NCBI RefSeq assembly: GCF_900101475.1
Contig: NZ_FMZV01000009.1
Span: 124,001 to 188,000, forward strand
DNA: 64,000 nucleotides
Source of the DNA: Ruegeria marina
GTDB lineage: Bacteria > Pseudomonadota > Alphaproteobacteria > Rhodobacterales > Rhodobacteraceae
Direction of reading: 5' to 3'
Below are positions 27,778 through 38,171 of this stretch, one piece after another; position 1 is the first letter of the stretch; each line of letters begins with the position of its first letter. The notes below the pieces were generated by a model. The model ran no database searches. It was not told the origin of the DNA and saw only the letters and a program-made list of their open reading frames with translations. The position numbers were made by a program, and so were the translations under genes.

Positions 27778-28122
27778 TCAGAACGGCAGCTTGATGTCCT
27801 TGGGCAGGCCCATGCTTTCGGTCAGGCGAGTCATTTCCTCCTGCGCCTTTTCGGCCGCCTTGGCCTGGGCGTCCTTGATCGCGGCGAGGATCAGGTCCTC
27901 GACCACTTCCTTGTCGTCGCTGTTGAAGATCGAGGGGTCGATGTCGAGCCCCTTCAGCTCGCCCTTTGCGCTGGCGGTGGCCTTGACCAGCCCGGCCCCG
28001 GATTCGCCGGTGACCATCATACTGTTCAGATCCTCTTGCATCTGGGCCATCTTGGTCTGCAATTCCTGCGCCGATTTCATCATCTTGGCCATGTCGCCAA
28101 GACCGCCGAGTCCTTTGAACAT
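27778..28122 (-). CDS. ybaB: YbaB/EbfC nucleoid-associated protein
   Basis: The 114-aa DNA-binding dimer begins [20 protein letters not shown] and has the typical Met-rich helix, the central [19 protein letters not shown] strand region and the C-terminal helix ending [22 protein letters not shown] precedes the ATG at 28122. It pairs with recR. The upstream continuation of the frame runs antisense to the neighbouring membrane protein gene and is not used. Confidence 0.95.
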   Translation of the reverse strand: MFKGLGGLGDMAKMMKSAQELQTKMAQMQEDLNSMMVTGESGAGLVKATASAKGELKGLDIDPSIFNSDDKEVVEDLILAAIKDAQAKAAEKAQEEMTRLTESMGLPKDIKLPF

Positions 28123-28272
28123 TGGGTATCTCCTGCACATCCGATTTGCGTCTAGATACGGTCGGCGGTCAGCCGGCACAAGTGACTCCGGGCCGTCTGC
28201 CGCGCATTCAGCTTTCAAGATGGCCTTTCGGTGATAGGCTGTGGGACAGCCGGGTCGCCGGGGAGGGGAACA

Positions 28273-29478
28273 ATGTTCGCAGTTGCAGATACAGATGGCC
28301 TGGTCGCTGATGGCGTGATCACGCCCGAAGCCGCGCGCGAGATCGAGGCGCGGTCGCGGCAGGCGATGGTGACGCTGGGGATCAACACCGTTCTTTGCCT
28401 GGGCATCCTGTCGGCAACTGGCGGGCTGATCTTCTGGTTGCAGGACCCGCTCGCGGTATCCGTGGTGGGGCTGATGCTGCTGGCCGGGGGGCTCGGCGTT
28501 CTGGCACGCGGCACCGAGGAATTTCGGATGTTCGGCAATGCAGCGGTGCTGATCGGGGGCGGAATGCTCTGCGGCGGCGGCACGGTCGAGCTGGTGTCGA
28601 ACCATGAACAGATCGCGGGCCAGGCGCTGACGCTCCTGGGCGGACTGGTCATGGGGGTGGCGGCCTATGTCTTTGTCCGAGACTTCATGGGCGTACGCTT
28701 TGTCATCGGGGCCGTGGCGCTGATGGGGCTGGCAATGCATGTCGGCGGACTGGGCTACCTGATTGCCTACAACGATGTATCGGGCCTGCCGGCAAGCCTG
28801 TTCTATCTCTATACGGCCGTCCTGCTTGCGGGGGGTGGCTGGCTGCTCGACGTGCGGCTGGTCACGGCGCTGGCCATTGCTCCCTTTGCGCAGATGCTGG
28901 ATACCGGAACCTTCTATTTTCACGCGGCCTATGTGTTCTATTCACCGGAATCCACGCTTTCGATCGTTCAGATGGCGGTACTGTTGCTGGCCTGTGTCTG
29001 GGTGGCGGGGCGATATGACGAGCGCGTGGCGCGGCACGCGCGCATTCTTTCGGTGCTGGCCTTTGTCGTGGCCAACCTCTGTGCGCTGGTCGGCTCGCTC
29101 TGGGGCGATGTGATCGGCGAGACGATCTGGGGTCCGGCGGAACCCGAGGTCTGGAGCGAAGGCGCCTGGGATGCCTATACAAGGGCGCGCGACGCCTATC
29201 GCGAAACCGCACTGTTCATTTCCGAAGATGTCTATTCCATCCTCTGGGCGGTGGCGCTGTTGGCGCTGTTGTTCCGGGCCTCGCATCGCGGCAACCGGGG
29301 GCTGTTCAACACCTCGCTCGTGTTCGGGGTGATCCACGCCTATACCCAGATGTTCGAAAGCTTTGGCGACGAGCCGCTGGCCTATGTGATCGGCGGGTTG
29401 GCGCTGATCCCCATCGCCTGGGGCATGTGGCGGTTCGACCGGCGACTGAAGGAGCGCGCTACCGGCCTGCCGGTCTAG
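28273..29478 (+). CDS. Multi-pass membrane protein, DUF2157-like
   Basis: The 401-aa protein has a short soluble N-terminus (about 1-38, VADGVITPEAAREIEARS, like the DUF2157 start) and about ten to twelve hydrophobic segments, with a soluble loop around 290-325. Function unknown. GGGAGGGGAACA precedes the ATG at 28273. It converges with the TauD-type gene; the two stop codons are both read from the same CTAG at 29475-29478. DUF assignment is moderately sure. Confidence 0.75.
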   Translation: MFAVADTDGLVADGVITPEAAREIEARSRQAMVTLGINTVLCLGILSATGGLIFWLQDPLAVSVVGLMLLAGGLGVLARGTEEFRMFGNAAVLIGGGMLCGGGTVELVSNHEQIAGQALTLLGGLVMGVAAYVFVRDFMGVRFVIGAVALMGLAMHVGGLGYLIAYNDVSGLPASLFYLYTAVLLAGGGWLLDVRLVTALAIAPFAQMLDTGTFYFHAAYVFYSPESTLSIVQMAVLLLACVWVAGRYDERVARHARILSVLAFVVANLCALVGSLWGDVIGETIWGPAEPEVWSEGAWDAYTRARDAYRETALFISEDVYSILWAVALLALLFRASHRGNRGLFNTSLVFGVIHAYTQMFESFGDEPLAYVIGGLALIPIAWGMWRFDRRLKERATGLPV

Positions 29479-30350
29479 GCATTCAGAACCCGCACGGCGG
29501 CAAGCCCGTCGGCTTCGGTCACCGAACAGCAGATCGAACGCAGGGTGCGTTCATGATCATAGTTCCAGGGACGGCCCCGGTGCAGGGTGGCGCGTTCGTC
29601 CCAGATCAGCACATCGCCCACCTGCCAGCGATGAGTGTAGACATATTCGGGCCGGGTGCAGAAGGCGATCGCCTCTTCCAGGATCTCCTGGCTTTCGGCA
29701 TGGCCCAGCCCTTCGATGGCAAAGGCGTGCGAGGCGATGAACAGCGCCTCTTGCCCGGTGGCCGGGTTGGGCCAGATCGCCCGCCAGGGCCGGTCGGGCC
29801 AGCGGGTCATCACCGGCAGGCGGGCCAGATCGGCCGAGAGTTTCGCGCGGCTGTACGACAGCCGATGCCAGATCACCGCATCCTTGAGTCGTTCGCGTAG
29901 ATGTGCCGGCATCTCGGCCCAGGCAACGCGGGTCGAAGCGATCTCGGTCTCGCCGCCCGAGGGTGGCACCACAAGCGCGGTCAGGATATTGATCAACGCC
30001 GGGGTGGGCAGGAACGTACTGTCGGTGTGCCACAGCATGTTGGATTGCAGGTTCAGCATGTGAAGGTCGTCATGCGCCCGCAGCCCGCCCGACGTCTGGT
30101 TGCTGAGTTCCGAGACCTGGAATTCCACGTCGCGCCCGGCAGCCATCGCATCGCGGTTTTCCAGCGGTCCGAACAACTCGCCCAGCCGGGTATGATCGGT
30201 ATCCGAGATCGACTGCGCCGGGAACAGCAGCGCCGAATGCCGTTCGAACAGCGCCCGTATCTCGGGGTAGAGGTGATCGGCTGTCACTTCGCGCAGGTCG
30301 ACGTCTTGGATGATGCGTCCGAATTTCGGATGAAGCGCGCTGTTATGCAT
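29475..30350 (-). CDS. TauD/TfdA-family Fe(II)/2-oxoglutarate dioxygenase
   Basis: The 291-aa cytosolic oxygenase has the iron ligands H108 and D110 (LWHTDSTF) and H257 (ATLHRGRP), and the 2-oxoglutarate-binding Arg268 (HERTLRS). The family includes taurine, 2,4-D and alpha-ketoglutarate-dependent sulfonate dioxygenases; the HTDSTFLPTPALINIL stretch is closer to the TfdA side. No sulfonate or taurine transport genes are adjacent, so the substrate is open. An NADPH-dependent FMN reductase lies 79 bases upstream on the same strand. Confidence 0.88.
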   Translation of the reverse strand: MHNSALHPKFGRIIQDVDLREVTADHLYPEIRALFERHSALLFPAQSISDTDHTRLGELFGPLENRDAMAAGRDVEFQVSELSNQTSGGLRAHDDLHMLNLQSNMLWHTDSTFLPTPALINILTALVVPPSGGETEIASTRVAWAEMPAHLRERLKDAVIWHRLSYSRAKLSADLARLPVMTRWPDRPWRAIWPNPATGQEALFIASHAFAIEGLGHAESQEILEEAIAFCTRPEYVYTHRWQVGDVLIWDERATLHRGRPWNYDHERTLRSICCSVTEADGLAAVRVLNA

Positions 30351-30429
30351 TCCGGCCCCCTGTTGCCTGATGGGATCAGGCTGGCGCGGCTTTGGGCGCC
30401 GCGCTTGCCGGTTTGCGACAATTTTCGGT

Positions 30430-30972
30430 TCAGCGCAGAGCCTCGGCGCGGAGCTTGTCCATCAGTCGTTGCAGGGTCGCCGTGTATTGTTCGCTGATCA
30501 GCTGACCTTGGTCGTCGAACTGGTTGGAACTGTCGGCCAGGTGCACTTCGGGCCCGGTCAGAAGCCGGGGCTGGAACGGCACGAGAAAACTGCGCAGGGC
30601 CGCCTGTGAACGTTCGCCTCCGGATCGGCCGGCTGCCGCCGACATCACCGCAACCGGCTTGTCGGCCCAGGGCTTGCCCTTGGTCCGGCTGACCCAGTCC
30701 AGCGCGTTCTTGAGCACACCCGAAGGTCCCTTGTTGTACTCCGGCGTCGAGATCACCACCGCATCGGCGGCGGCGATCTGGTCAGCCAGCGCCTGCACCT
30801 CGGCAGGGATACCATCGGCCTTTTCATTGTCGCCATCATAGAGCGTCAGGTTCAGATCGGCCTCGATGAACCGGTCGGGCGCGAACAGGCGCGCTGCCTC
30901 GCGCATCAGCTTGCGGTTGGTGGCCTCGCGGCGCAGAGAGCCACTGATGCCCAGAAGGGTAAGGTCGGTCAT
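30430..30972 (-). CDS. NADPH-dependent FMN reductase
   Basis: The 180-aa flavodoxin-fold protein has the phosphate-binding loop GISGSLRREATNRKL, the flavin-contacting STPEYNKGPSGVLKNALDW and AAAGRSGGERSQAALR. Such proteins reduce FMN, quinones or azo compounds with NADPH. It is the first gene of a possible pair with the TauD-type dioxygenase downstream, though 2-oxoglutarate dioxygenases do not need a flavin partner. Confidence 0.88.
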   Translation of the reverse strand: MTDLTLLGISGSLRREATNRKLMREAARLFAPDRFIEADLNLTLYDGDNEKADGIPAEVQALADQIAAADAVVISTPEYNKGPSGVLKNALDWVSRTKGKPWADKPVAVMSAAAGRSGGERSQAALRSFLVPFQPRLLTGPEVHLADSSNQFDDQGQLISEQYTATLQRLMDKLRAEALR

Positions 30973-31079
30973 GTCGGTCTCCTGATTTCCTCGTCCTCAA
31001 CCTAGAGCGGGCGGCCAAGCTGCCAAACCTTTGCCGTCGCGCAACCCTTGTGTGAATATGCGCGGAGGTTCCAGAATCG

Positions 31080-31103
31080 AAAAAGGGGCCAGTTGCGCCC
31101 CCT
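31080..31103 (-). terminator. Probable terminator of the OmpA-family lipoprotein gene
   Basis: On the minus strand GGGGC (31101-31097) pairs with GCCCC (31089-31085) around a 7-base loop and is followed by UUUUU. It lies 20 bases after the stop. Confidence 0.65.
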
Positions 31104-31123
31104 TTCCAAGTCCTGCGAATGGA

Positions 31124-31786
31124 TCACTTCGGGATGATCACGATCTCGACCCGGCGGTTCTGCGCCTTGCCCTCGGGAGTCAGGTTCGAGGCAATCGGAT
31201 TGTTCTCGCCCATGCCGATGGTCGAGATCCGGTCATAGGTCACGCCTCCCGATTGCAGGATGTCGGCTACCGCGTTTGCGCGGCGTTCGGAAAGGCCCTG
31301 ATTATAGGCGGCATCGCCGTCGCTGTCGGTATGGCCAATGACCTGGACGTTCGACCTGGGATAGCGCACGAGATGCGTCGCGACCTTGCGCAAGTCCGAT
31401 TGCAGCGCCGGGCGCACGGTATAACTGTCGGTGTCGAAGGTGATGTCGTTGGGCACCGTGACGACAAGCCGGTCGCCGGTGTTGATGATCGAGATACCGT
31501 CATTGGCCAGTTCCTGGCGCAACTCGGCCGCCTGCTTGTCCAGCTGGTTTCCGATCAGCCCACCGCCCGCGGCGCCGATGGCCGCCCCGGCGAGCGCACC
31601 CAGCGCGGGATTGGAATCGTTGGCGATTGCTCCGACGCCGGCGCCCAGTATGGCGCCCGCGATGGCACCGGTCTTGGTATTCTTGTTCGGGTCGGCATTG
31701 GTGCTCAGAGAAGTCGGATCGGTACAGGCGCCCAGCGCCAGAACGGCCACCATCCCTGCTGCAAGTGTATGTTTTTTAGTGGTCAT
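31124..31786 (-). CDS. OmpA-family lipoprotein, YiaD-like
   Basis: The 220-aa protein has a lipoprotein signal with lipobox LGAC (Cys21), a glycine-zipper segment (GAILGAGVGAIAND ... GALAGAAIGAAGGGLIG, about 40-80) and a C-terminal OmpA peptidoglycan-binding domain (VQVIGHTDSDGDAAYNQGLS, NRRVEIVI). It should anchor the outer membrane to the cell wall. It is monocistronic, with a terminator directly after it. Confidence 0.93.
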   Translation of the reverse strand: MTTKKHTLAAGMVAVLALGACTDPTSLSTNADPNKNTKTGAIAGAILGAGVGAIANDSNPALGALAGAAIGAAGGGLIGNQLDKQAAELRQELANDGISIINTGDRLVVTVPNDITFDTDSYTVRPALQSDLRKVATHLVRYPRSNVQVIGHTDSDGDAAYNQGLSERRANAVADILQSGGVTYDRISTIGMGENNPIASNLTPEGKAQNRRVEIVIIPK

Positions 31787-31938
31787 GGGTTCACTTTCTG
31801 CTCCTGCTCCCGTTTGGCTCGGGATGTGATGCTTGGGACCAGTATATCACCGCCGGGTCCGGTACGAACAAGCAGCAATGCGGTAAAATCGGCGAAACAT
31901 CGCCCAAACTCGCATCGTTCTGGCGCAAGCCCGGCCCG

Positions 31939-32790
31939 TCACGCTTCGCTGCGCGCCGACTCCCAGGCAAGCATGGCGCGTTTGACCGGCAGGCCCCAGT
32001 GATAGCCACCCAGGCCGCCGGATTTGCGCAGCGCGCGGTGGCAGGGGATCAGCCAGCTGACCGGGTTGCGTCCCACCGCCGTGCCCACCGCGCGTACCGC
32101 GCGGGGCTGGCCAATGGATTGGGCCAGTTCGCCATAGGTGGTGACCTGGCCCGAGGGGATGCGCAAGAGCGCCTCCCAGACCTTGATTTGCAAGGGCGCA
32201 CCGATCAGGTAGAGCGGTACCGGCTCCAGCCGGTCGCTGGCGGCGCCAAAGGCGCTGAGCGCCCAGGGGCGCAGGCGCATCGGGTCCTCGACAAATTCCG
32301 CCTGTGGCCAGCGCGACAGCAGATCCTCCATCGTGGCCTCTGCCCCCGCCTCGGCGGCAAAGCCGATGCCGCAGATGCCGCGTTCGGTTCCCATGACCAG
32401 CGCCGGGCCAAAGGGGCTTTCGAACCAGCCCCAATAGATCGTCAGATCCGCCCCCTTACGGGCATAGTCGCCGGGGCTCATCGCCTCCCACCGGACGAAG
32501 AGGTCGTGCAGCCGCCCGGTGCCCGAGAGACCCACGTTCTGGGCCGCCTCCAGCAGGGTGAACCGTTCCTCCAGCAGCGCCTTGGCGTGGCCCAGCGTCA
32601 GGTATTGCTGGTATTTCTTGGGTGAAACCCCGACCCAGCGCGAGAATACACGCTGGAAGTGCGCGGGGCTCATGTTCATCCGGGCTGCCAGATCCTCCAG
32701 CGACAGCGTCTCGCCACCGGCGTCGATCAACTCGATCGCGCGGCGGATGACGCCATAGTGATAGCCCTCTTCTCCGGTTCTGACGTTCAT
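31939..32790 (-). CDS. AraC-type HTH fused to O6-methylguanine-DNA methyltransferase
   Basis: The 283-aa protein joins two AraC helix-turn-helix motifs (about 15-112, LSLEDLAARMNMSPAHFQRV) to an Ogt-type repair domain whose acceptor Cys is in IPCHRAL (about residue 249), with the Arg finger helix before it (SGQVTTYGELAQ). It resembles E. coli Ada without the N-terminal zinc/methylphosphotriester domain, so the sensing Cys of Ada is absent. It repairs O6-alkylguanine and may regulate transcription. It is divergent from the endonuclease III gene; three TTTGTACC repeats at 32-bp spacing lie between them. Confidence 0.92.
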   Translation of the reverse strand: MNVRTGEEGYHYGVIRRAIELIDAGGETLSLEDLAARMNMSPAHFQRVFSRWVGVSPKKYQQYLTLGHAKALLEERFTLLEAAQNVGLSGTGRLHDLFVRWEAMSPGDYARKGADLTIYWGWFESPFGPALVMGTERGICGIGFAAEAGAEATMEDLLSRWPQAEFVEDPMRLRPWALSAFGAASDRLEPVPLYLIGAPLQIKVWEALLRIPSGQVTTYGELAQSIGQPRAVRAVGTAVGRNPVSWLIPCHRALRKSGGLGGYHWGLPVKRAMLAWESARSEA

Positions 32791-32828
32791 GGCACACCTC
32801 GCATCCTTCGAGATCGAATGTAGGCGTC

Positions 32829-32900
32829 TTTGTACCGGTCAGCGACCCGGAATGTGCTGTTTTGTACCCGCCCCGGTGACCGGTCTTGCCGTTTTGTACC
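32829..32900. promoter_or_regulatory. Three TTTGTACC direct repeats at exact 32-bp spacing
   Basis: TTTGTACC occurs at 32829, 32861 and 32893, in the same orientation and exactly 32 bp apart (about three helical turns); the last two are extended to GTTTTGTACC-like forms. They fill the 172-base gap between the divergent AraC-Ogt gene and nth. Tandem same-face direct repeats suit an AraC-family regulator, so this is a candidate operator for the adjacent protein. The binding partner is inference. Confidence 0.6.
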
Positions 32901-32962
32901 ACGCGGGGCAAAACCGATCTTTGGGCTTGTCTGGTGCAGCGACGGGCGGCATTAAGGCCCGG

Positions 32963-33607
32963 ATGGCAAAGCAACTCGATTACCACACGATCCGCGAGAT
33001 CTTTACCCGGTTCCAGGCCGCCGATCCCGAACCCAAGGGTGAGCTGGAGCATGTGAACGCCTATACGCTGGTGGTGGCGGTCGCGTTGAGCGCGCAGGCC
33101 ACGGACGCGGGCGTCAACAAGGCCACGCGCGCGCTGTTCCGGATCGCCGATACGCCCGAGAAGATGCTGGCGCTGGGCGAAGAGGGACTGATCGAGCATA
33201 TCAAGACCATCGGCCTGTTCCGGCAGAAGGCAAAAAACGTCATCAAACTGAGCCGGATCCTGGTCGAGCAATATGGCGGCGAGGTGCCGAATTCCCGTGC
33301 CGCGCTGCAATCGCTGCCCGGCGTCGGGCGCAAGACCGCCAACGTGGTTCTGAACATGTGGTGGCGAATGCCGGCGCAGGCGGTGGACACCCATATCTTT
33401 CGCGTCGGCAACCGCACCGGCATCTGCCCGGGCAAGGATGTCGACGCGGTCGAGCGCGCCATCGAGGACAACGTCCCGGCCGATTTCCAGCTGCACGCCC
33501 ATCACTGGCTGATCCTGCATGGCCGCTATCACTGCAAGGCGCGCAAGCCCATGTGCGGCACCTGCATCATCCGCGACCTGTGCCTATATGAGGACAAGAC
33601 CCTATGA
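32963..33607 (+). CDS. nth: Endonuclease III
   Basis: This base-excision DNA glycosylase/AP lyase removes oxidised pyrimidines. The 214-aa protein has the helix-hairpin-helix LPGVGRKTANVVL (about 117-129) with the catalytic Lys, the catalytic Asp in VDTHIFRV, and the C-terminal iron-sulfur ligands C-x6-C-x2-C-x5-C (CKARKPMCGTCIIRDLC). The start at 32963 fits the family; the longer open frame runs through the regulatory gap. Its stop overlaps the start of the sugar kinase gene (ATGA). Confidence 0.96.
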   Translation: MAKQLDYHTIREIFTRFQAADPEPKGELEHVNAYTLVVAVALSAQATDAGVNKATRALFRIADTPEKMLALGEEGLIEHIKTIGLFRQKAKNVIKLSRILVEQYGGEVPNSRAALQSLPGVGRKTANVVLNMWWRMPAQAVDTHIFRVGNRTGICPGKDVDAVERAIEDNVPADFQLHAHHWLILHGRYHCKARKPMCGTCIIRDLCLYEDKTL

Positions 33608-34590
33608 AGACCTACGATATCGTCGGCATCGGCAACGCGGTTGTCGATGTCATCTCGCAAGCCGACGACAGCTTTCTCGACCTGATGGGAATCGAGAAGG
33701 GGATCATGCAACTGATCGAGCAGGAGCGGGGCGAGGTGCTGTACGCCTCGATGAAGGACCGGGTGCAGACGCCCGGCGGCTCGGTTGCCAACACGATCGC
33801 GGGCGCCGGGGCGCTGGGTCTGGATGCCGCGTTCATCGGGCGGGTGCGCGACGATGCGCTGGGCCATTTCTATGCCGATGCGATGAACGAGGGCGGTATC
33901 GACTTCGTCAACCCGCCGGTGGCAGGCGACCTGGCGACCTCGCGCTCGATGATCTTCGTCTCGCCCGACGGCGAGCGGTCGATGAACACCTACCTGGGCA
34001 TTTCGACCACGCTCAGTTCCGCCGATGTGCCGCGCGAGGTGACGGGCAATGCGAGGCTGATGTTTCTCGAAGGCTATCTGTTCGACCATGACGCCGGTAA
34101 ATCCGCATTCCGCGAGGCGGCGCGGGCAACCCGTGCGGCGGGTGGCAAGGCGGGGATCGCGATTTCCGACCCGTTCTGCGTCGACCGGCACCGGGCCGAT
34201 TTCCTGTCGCTGATCCAGCACGACCTGGATTTCGTGATCGGCAACGAGGCGGAGATCCAGTCGTTGTTCGAGACCGACCATCTGGACGATGCGCTGATGC
34301 TGACCTCGGGCATCTGCCCGCTGGTGGTGTGTACCCGCTCGGGCGACGGGGTGACGGTGATGGATGGCACGCTACGCATCGACGTTCCGGTGGAAAAGGT
34401 GGTGCCGGTCGATGCCACCGGCGCGGGCGACCAGTTCGCTGCCGGATTCCTGTTCGGCATGGCCCAGGGCCGCGATTACGAGACCTGTGCCCGGATCGGC
34501 AATGTCTGCGCCCGCGAGGTGATCGGCCATATCGGACCGCGCCCGGAGACGAACATGGTGGAGTTGCTGCGGGAACATGGGCTGCTCTGA
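33604..34590 (+). CDS. PfkB-family kinase, adenosine-kinase-like
   Basis: The 328-aa ribokinase-fold protein has the N-terminal GIGNAVVDV, the PGGSVANTIAGAGALG substrate region and the C-terminal catalytic DATGAGDQFAAGF (about 269-281, anion hole and catalytic Asp). Rhodobacterales homologues are usually annotated as adenosine kinase or PfkB carbohydrate kinase; substrate is not provable here. It is translationally coupled to nth by overlap, an apparently functional oddity. A hairpin-rich repeat pair follows the stop. Confidence 0.88.
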   Translation: MKTYDIVGIGNAVVDVISQADDSFLDLMGIEKGIMQLIEQERGEVLYASMKDRVQTPGGSVANTIAGAGALGLDAAFIGRVRDDALGHFYADAMNEGGIDFVNPPVAGDLATSRSMIFVSPDGERSMNTYLGISTTLSSADVPREVTGNARLMFLEGYLFDHDAGKSAFREAARATRAAGGKAGIAISDPFCVDRHRADFLSLIQHDLDFVIGNEAEIQSLFETDHLDDALMLTSGICPLVVCTRSGDGVTVMDGTLRIDVPVEKVVPVDATGAGDQFAAGFLFGMAQGRDYETCARIGNVCAREVIGHIGPRPETNMVELLREHGLL

Positions 34591-34604
34591 CCCCGGTGTC
34601 GGCG

Positions 34605-34737
34605 GAGGGGCGCTGCCCCTCTTGCCCTGCGGGCAATTCACCCCGGAGTATTTTCGACCAGAAAGAAGCAGGAAAATGGCATTCGCTTCTTTCTGGTCGA
34701 AAATACTCCAGGGAGTTTGAGGGACAGCGTCCCTCAA
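34605..34737. repeat. Inverted pair of REP-like hairpin elements between convergent genes
   Basis: Going left to right: hairpin GAGGGGC-GCT-GCCCCTC (34605-34621), hairpin TTGCCC-TGC-GGGCAA (34622-34636), a perfect 25-bp inverted repeat starting GGAGTATTTTCGACCAGAAA (34645-34669 with 34685-34709, 15-base spacer), and hairpin TTGAGGGAC-AGC-GTCCCTCAA (34717-34737). The last hairpin is the inverse of the first with a compensated base-pair change. This is two copies of one element head to head, each directly downstream of its gene (PfkB kinase and rppH) in sense orientation. Confidence 0.75.
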
Positions 34738-34746
34738 CAGAAAACT

Positions 34747-34769
34747 AAAAAATGCGCGCCGCAGGCGCA
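34747..34769 (-). terminator. Probable intrinsic terminator of rppH
   Basis: On the minus strand TGCGC (34769-34765) pairs with GCGCA (34757-34753) around a 7-base loop, followed by six U (34752-34747). It lies 39 bases after the rppH stop. Confidence 0.65.
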
Positions 34770-34808
34770 CTGTTCGATCTAAACGCAGCGGCCTGGTCTG
34801 CGATCCTG

Positions 34809-35294
34809 CTATTGCAAGTAAGTGCAGAACGCCTGGAGCACCTGCCGATAGACCTCGCGCTTGAACGGTACGATCTCGACCACGAGCCGGTCGGGAGACT
34901 GCCATTTCCAGCGGCTGAATTCGGGATGATCGGTTGCGATGTCGATCTGATCGTCGCGGCCAAGGAAGCGGAACAAATACCATTTCTGCTCCTGCCCGCG
35001 ATAGCGTCCTTTCCATATACGTGGCACCAGGTCTTGCGGCAGATCGTAGGGGAGCCAGCCCTCGGTTTCGGCCACCAGTTCGACCAGGTCGGCGGTGACG
35101 CCGGTTTCTTCCCAAAGCTCGCGCAGGGCGGCCTCGAACGGGTCTTCACCGACATCGACGCCGCCCTGGGGCATTTGCCAGGCGTCGGTATTCTGATCCA
35201 TGCGCTGGCCGACGAAGACGTGGCCCCGGGCGTTCATAAGCACCAGTCCGACGCAGGGGCGATAGGGCAGTCTGGCGATTTCTTCGGGTGTCAT
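34809..35294 (-). CDS. rppH: RNA pyrophosphohydrolase RppH
   Basis: RppH removes pyrophosphate from 5' ends of mRNAs and so triggers decay. The 161-aa NUDIX protein begins [19 protein letters not shown] and has the complete NUDIX box [20 protein letters not shown] plus the RppH-type MPQGGVD and [10 protein letters not shown] ending. The start at 35294 has GGAAAG eight bases upstream and fits family length; the in-frame ATG at 35330 is less likely. Confidence 0.94.
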   Translation of the reverse strand: MTPEEIARLPYRPCVGLVLMNARGHVFVGQRMDQNTDAWQMPQGGVDVGEDPFEAALRELWEETGVTADLVELVAETEGWLPYDLPQDLVPRIWKGRYRGQEQKWYLFRFLGRDDQIDIATDHPEFSRWKWQSPDRLVVEIVPFKREVYRQVLQAFCTYLQ

Positions 35295-35374
35295 CGGGTG
35301 TCTTTCCTTGCGGCTGTCCCTCTCTAGCAAGGGACGTTACGGCGGCAAAGGGGGTGACGTCGGGTTTCGCGTGA

Positions 35375-37459
<2,085 letters not shown>

Positions 37460-37470
37460 TCCGGGCGGGG

Positions 37471-37530
37471 GAAAGATTTTTCGACGAAAAATCTTCGCCT
37501 CCGGCGGGAGTATTTGGGAAAAGATGAAGC
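37471..37530 (+). repeat. Hairpin element after fadH, related to the 34.6-kb element
   Basis: A perfect 11-bp inverted repeat AAGATTTTTCG-A-CGAAAAATCTT (37473-37495) is followed by CCTCCGGCGGGAGTATTTGG and GAAAAGATGAAGC. The GGAGTATTT core with an A/G-rich end matches the element at 34645. It begins 12 bases after the fadH stop, in sense orientation, and may act in transcription termination or RNA stability. Confidence 0.6.
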
Positions 37531-37611
37531 GCAAACGCCGCCGGAATCGAACTGTGCGCCAGATGCTGCGTGGTGGATTTCTCCCGTAGGGTGCAAGAAT
37601 TGGACGAGAAC

Positions 37612-38106
37612 ATGTCGGATAGGGCTGAATACGAGCCTCTGTCGTCGAGCGCTCCGCTGTTCTCGGATTACCGGTTCCGGATCAGCGATCCGGCCTAATC
37701 GCACACCGAAGGTTTTGATCTGGACCTGACCGGCGATGGCGGTCTGCGACCGGGCGATCCGGCGGCCAGGGACCAGCATTACGCGTGCGCGGTCCCCTTT
37801 CCCCGCGAGACCAGCGGCGTACGGTCAGCGGCCGGCAGGTTGAAATCGGGTTGCTGTCCTGCCGAAGATCGAGGCCACCAGTTTCAAGTCCGGCTCGCAA
37901 GGCTCGGTTGCCAATATCGTAGCCGAGGCGCAACCGGGCTTGTCGCGGCCCGAGATGGAAATCGGCGTACGCGGATTCACTTGTGCGCTGCGGGACATGC
38001 GCCTGGCCCCGAGCGGATCGCGAAATACATGTTTGCACGCGGCGGCGTAAAAAATTATTCGCCGACGGTGCTGGCCAGGCTGTGCGCCGATGCCGGCATG
38101 GATTGA
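37612..38106 (+). pseudogene. Decayed gene of unknown family (one stop, two frameshifts)
   Basis: Joining frames recovers a protein-like sequence. It begins MSDRAEYEPLSSSAPLFSDY, hits a TAA after FRISDPA, and continues in frame with HTEGFDLDLTGDGGLRPGDP and HYACAVPFPRETSG. It shifts frame near 37858 (LPKIEATSFKSGSQGSVANI, EMEIGVRGFTCALRDMR) and again near 38010 (PERIAKYMFARGGVKNYSPT, VLARLCADAGMD, TGA at 38104). The three segments read smoothly one after another, so this is a broken gene rather than noise. I do not recognise the family. The 37460-38171 region otherwise holds only the repeat element. Confidence 0.6.
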
Positions 38107-38171
38107 CTGGCACACGGATCGGACCGCGCCCCGTCCTGCCTGACCCTTGTTTTGCACTGGCTGCGTTTGCG

